From the NCBI GenBank assembly GCA_050999155.1, contig JBPCPM010000040.1:1-5293 (forward strand): a stretch of DNA of 5,293 nt, read 5' to 3'. Under the pieces are notes generated by a model. It was not told the origin of the DNA and made no database searches. It saw nothing but the letters and a program-made list of their open reading frames with translations. This DNA is from JBPCPM01 sp050999155. GTDB taxonomy: Bacteria > Actinomycetota > Thermoleophilia > Solirubrobacterales > 70-9. The position numbers and the translations under genes are program-made. This document shows, one piece after another, positions 5,179 to 5,293 of the stretch. Within the stretch, counting starts at the first letter, position 1. Every line of letters starts with the position of its first letter.

Positions 5179-5293
5179 TCAGAACTCGAAGTAGACGAAC
5201 GGGGCGAGGCTCGACCGCGACAGCGCCATGGCCGCCACCCAGCAGCCCAGCGTCACGCCCGCCAGCGCCGCCGGGCGCAGCCACGGCCCACGC
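5179..5293 (-). CDS. MBOAT-family O-acyltransferase, C-terminal end (partial)
   Basis: Only the last 37 codons are inside the window; the gene enters from the right edge and stops at TGA read 5181-5179. The fragment has one hydrophobic segment (PAALAGVTLGCWVAAMAL) and ends in LAPFVYFEF. A final PFxYFxF is a hallmark of bacterial AlgI-like MBOAT proteins, multispanning membrane enzymes that pass acyl groups across the membrane to polysaccharide acylation partners. The SGNH-like gene directly downstream is the usual companion, so this is probably a two-gene operon. The catalytic histidine region is outside the window and cannot be checked. Confidence rests on the tail motif plus context. Confidence 0.72.
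   Translation of the reverse strand, partial: RGPWLRPAALAGVTLGCWVAAMALSRSSLAPFVYFEF

Noticed and set aside
1..5293. Search by eye for tRNA, rRNA, CRISPR repeats, insertion sequences and attachment sites.
   Set aside because: Nothing matching these was seen; the only tandem repeat is the in-frame Pro/Glu linker.

Overview
The window is strongly GC-rich, uses GTG starts, and has third codon positions that are mostly G or C. This fits a high-GC actinobacterium. A deep-branching soil lineage such as Thermoleophilia is possible, but that is inference from style and not from a marker gene. The genes form part of a surface or exopolysaccharide locus: two cytoplasmic glycosyltransferases, a secreted SGNH esterase with a carbohydrate-binding-type lectin fold, and a membrane O-acylation pair (MBOAT plus SGNH-like partner).

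Layout. Positions 1-327 hold no intact gene, only short protein-like stretches broken by stops (probably the decayed 3' end of an upstream plus-strand gene) and a tight hairpin at 290-306. Positions 328-1885 (+) encode a secreted SGNH/GDSL hydrolase with a Pro/Glu linker and a C-terminal LamG-like domain. The reading frame is broken near 651: the catalytic serine lies in one frame, and the GxND and DxxH blocks plus LamG lie in the next. A small hairpin follows. Two GT4-type glycosyltransferases come next, 1962-2906 and 2903-4234, joined by an ATGA overlap and surely co-translated. The second runs into the convergent minus-strand gene and overlaps its 3' end by 142 bp.

On the minus strand, reading from the right edge, are the last 37 codons of an MBOAT-family O-acyltransferase (ending at 5179) and, 15 bp later, a membrane-anchored SGNH-like protein (5163-4093). 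This order resembles the AlgI plus AlgJ/AlgX type of pair that O-acylates exported polysaccharides.

How they may work together (inference): the glycosyltransferases build the glycan inside the cell, the MBOAT/SGNH pair adds acyl groups outside the membrane, and the secreted SGNH-LamG protein, if functional, would bind a glycan and remove ester groups. No mobile element, CRISPR array, tRNA or rRNA was seen. The most notable points are the broken esterase, the convergent overlap that covers a catalytic block, and the pairing of acylating and putative deacylating SGNH proteins in one locus.
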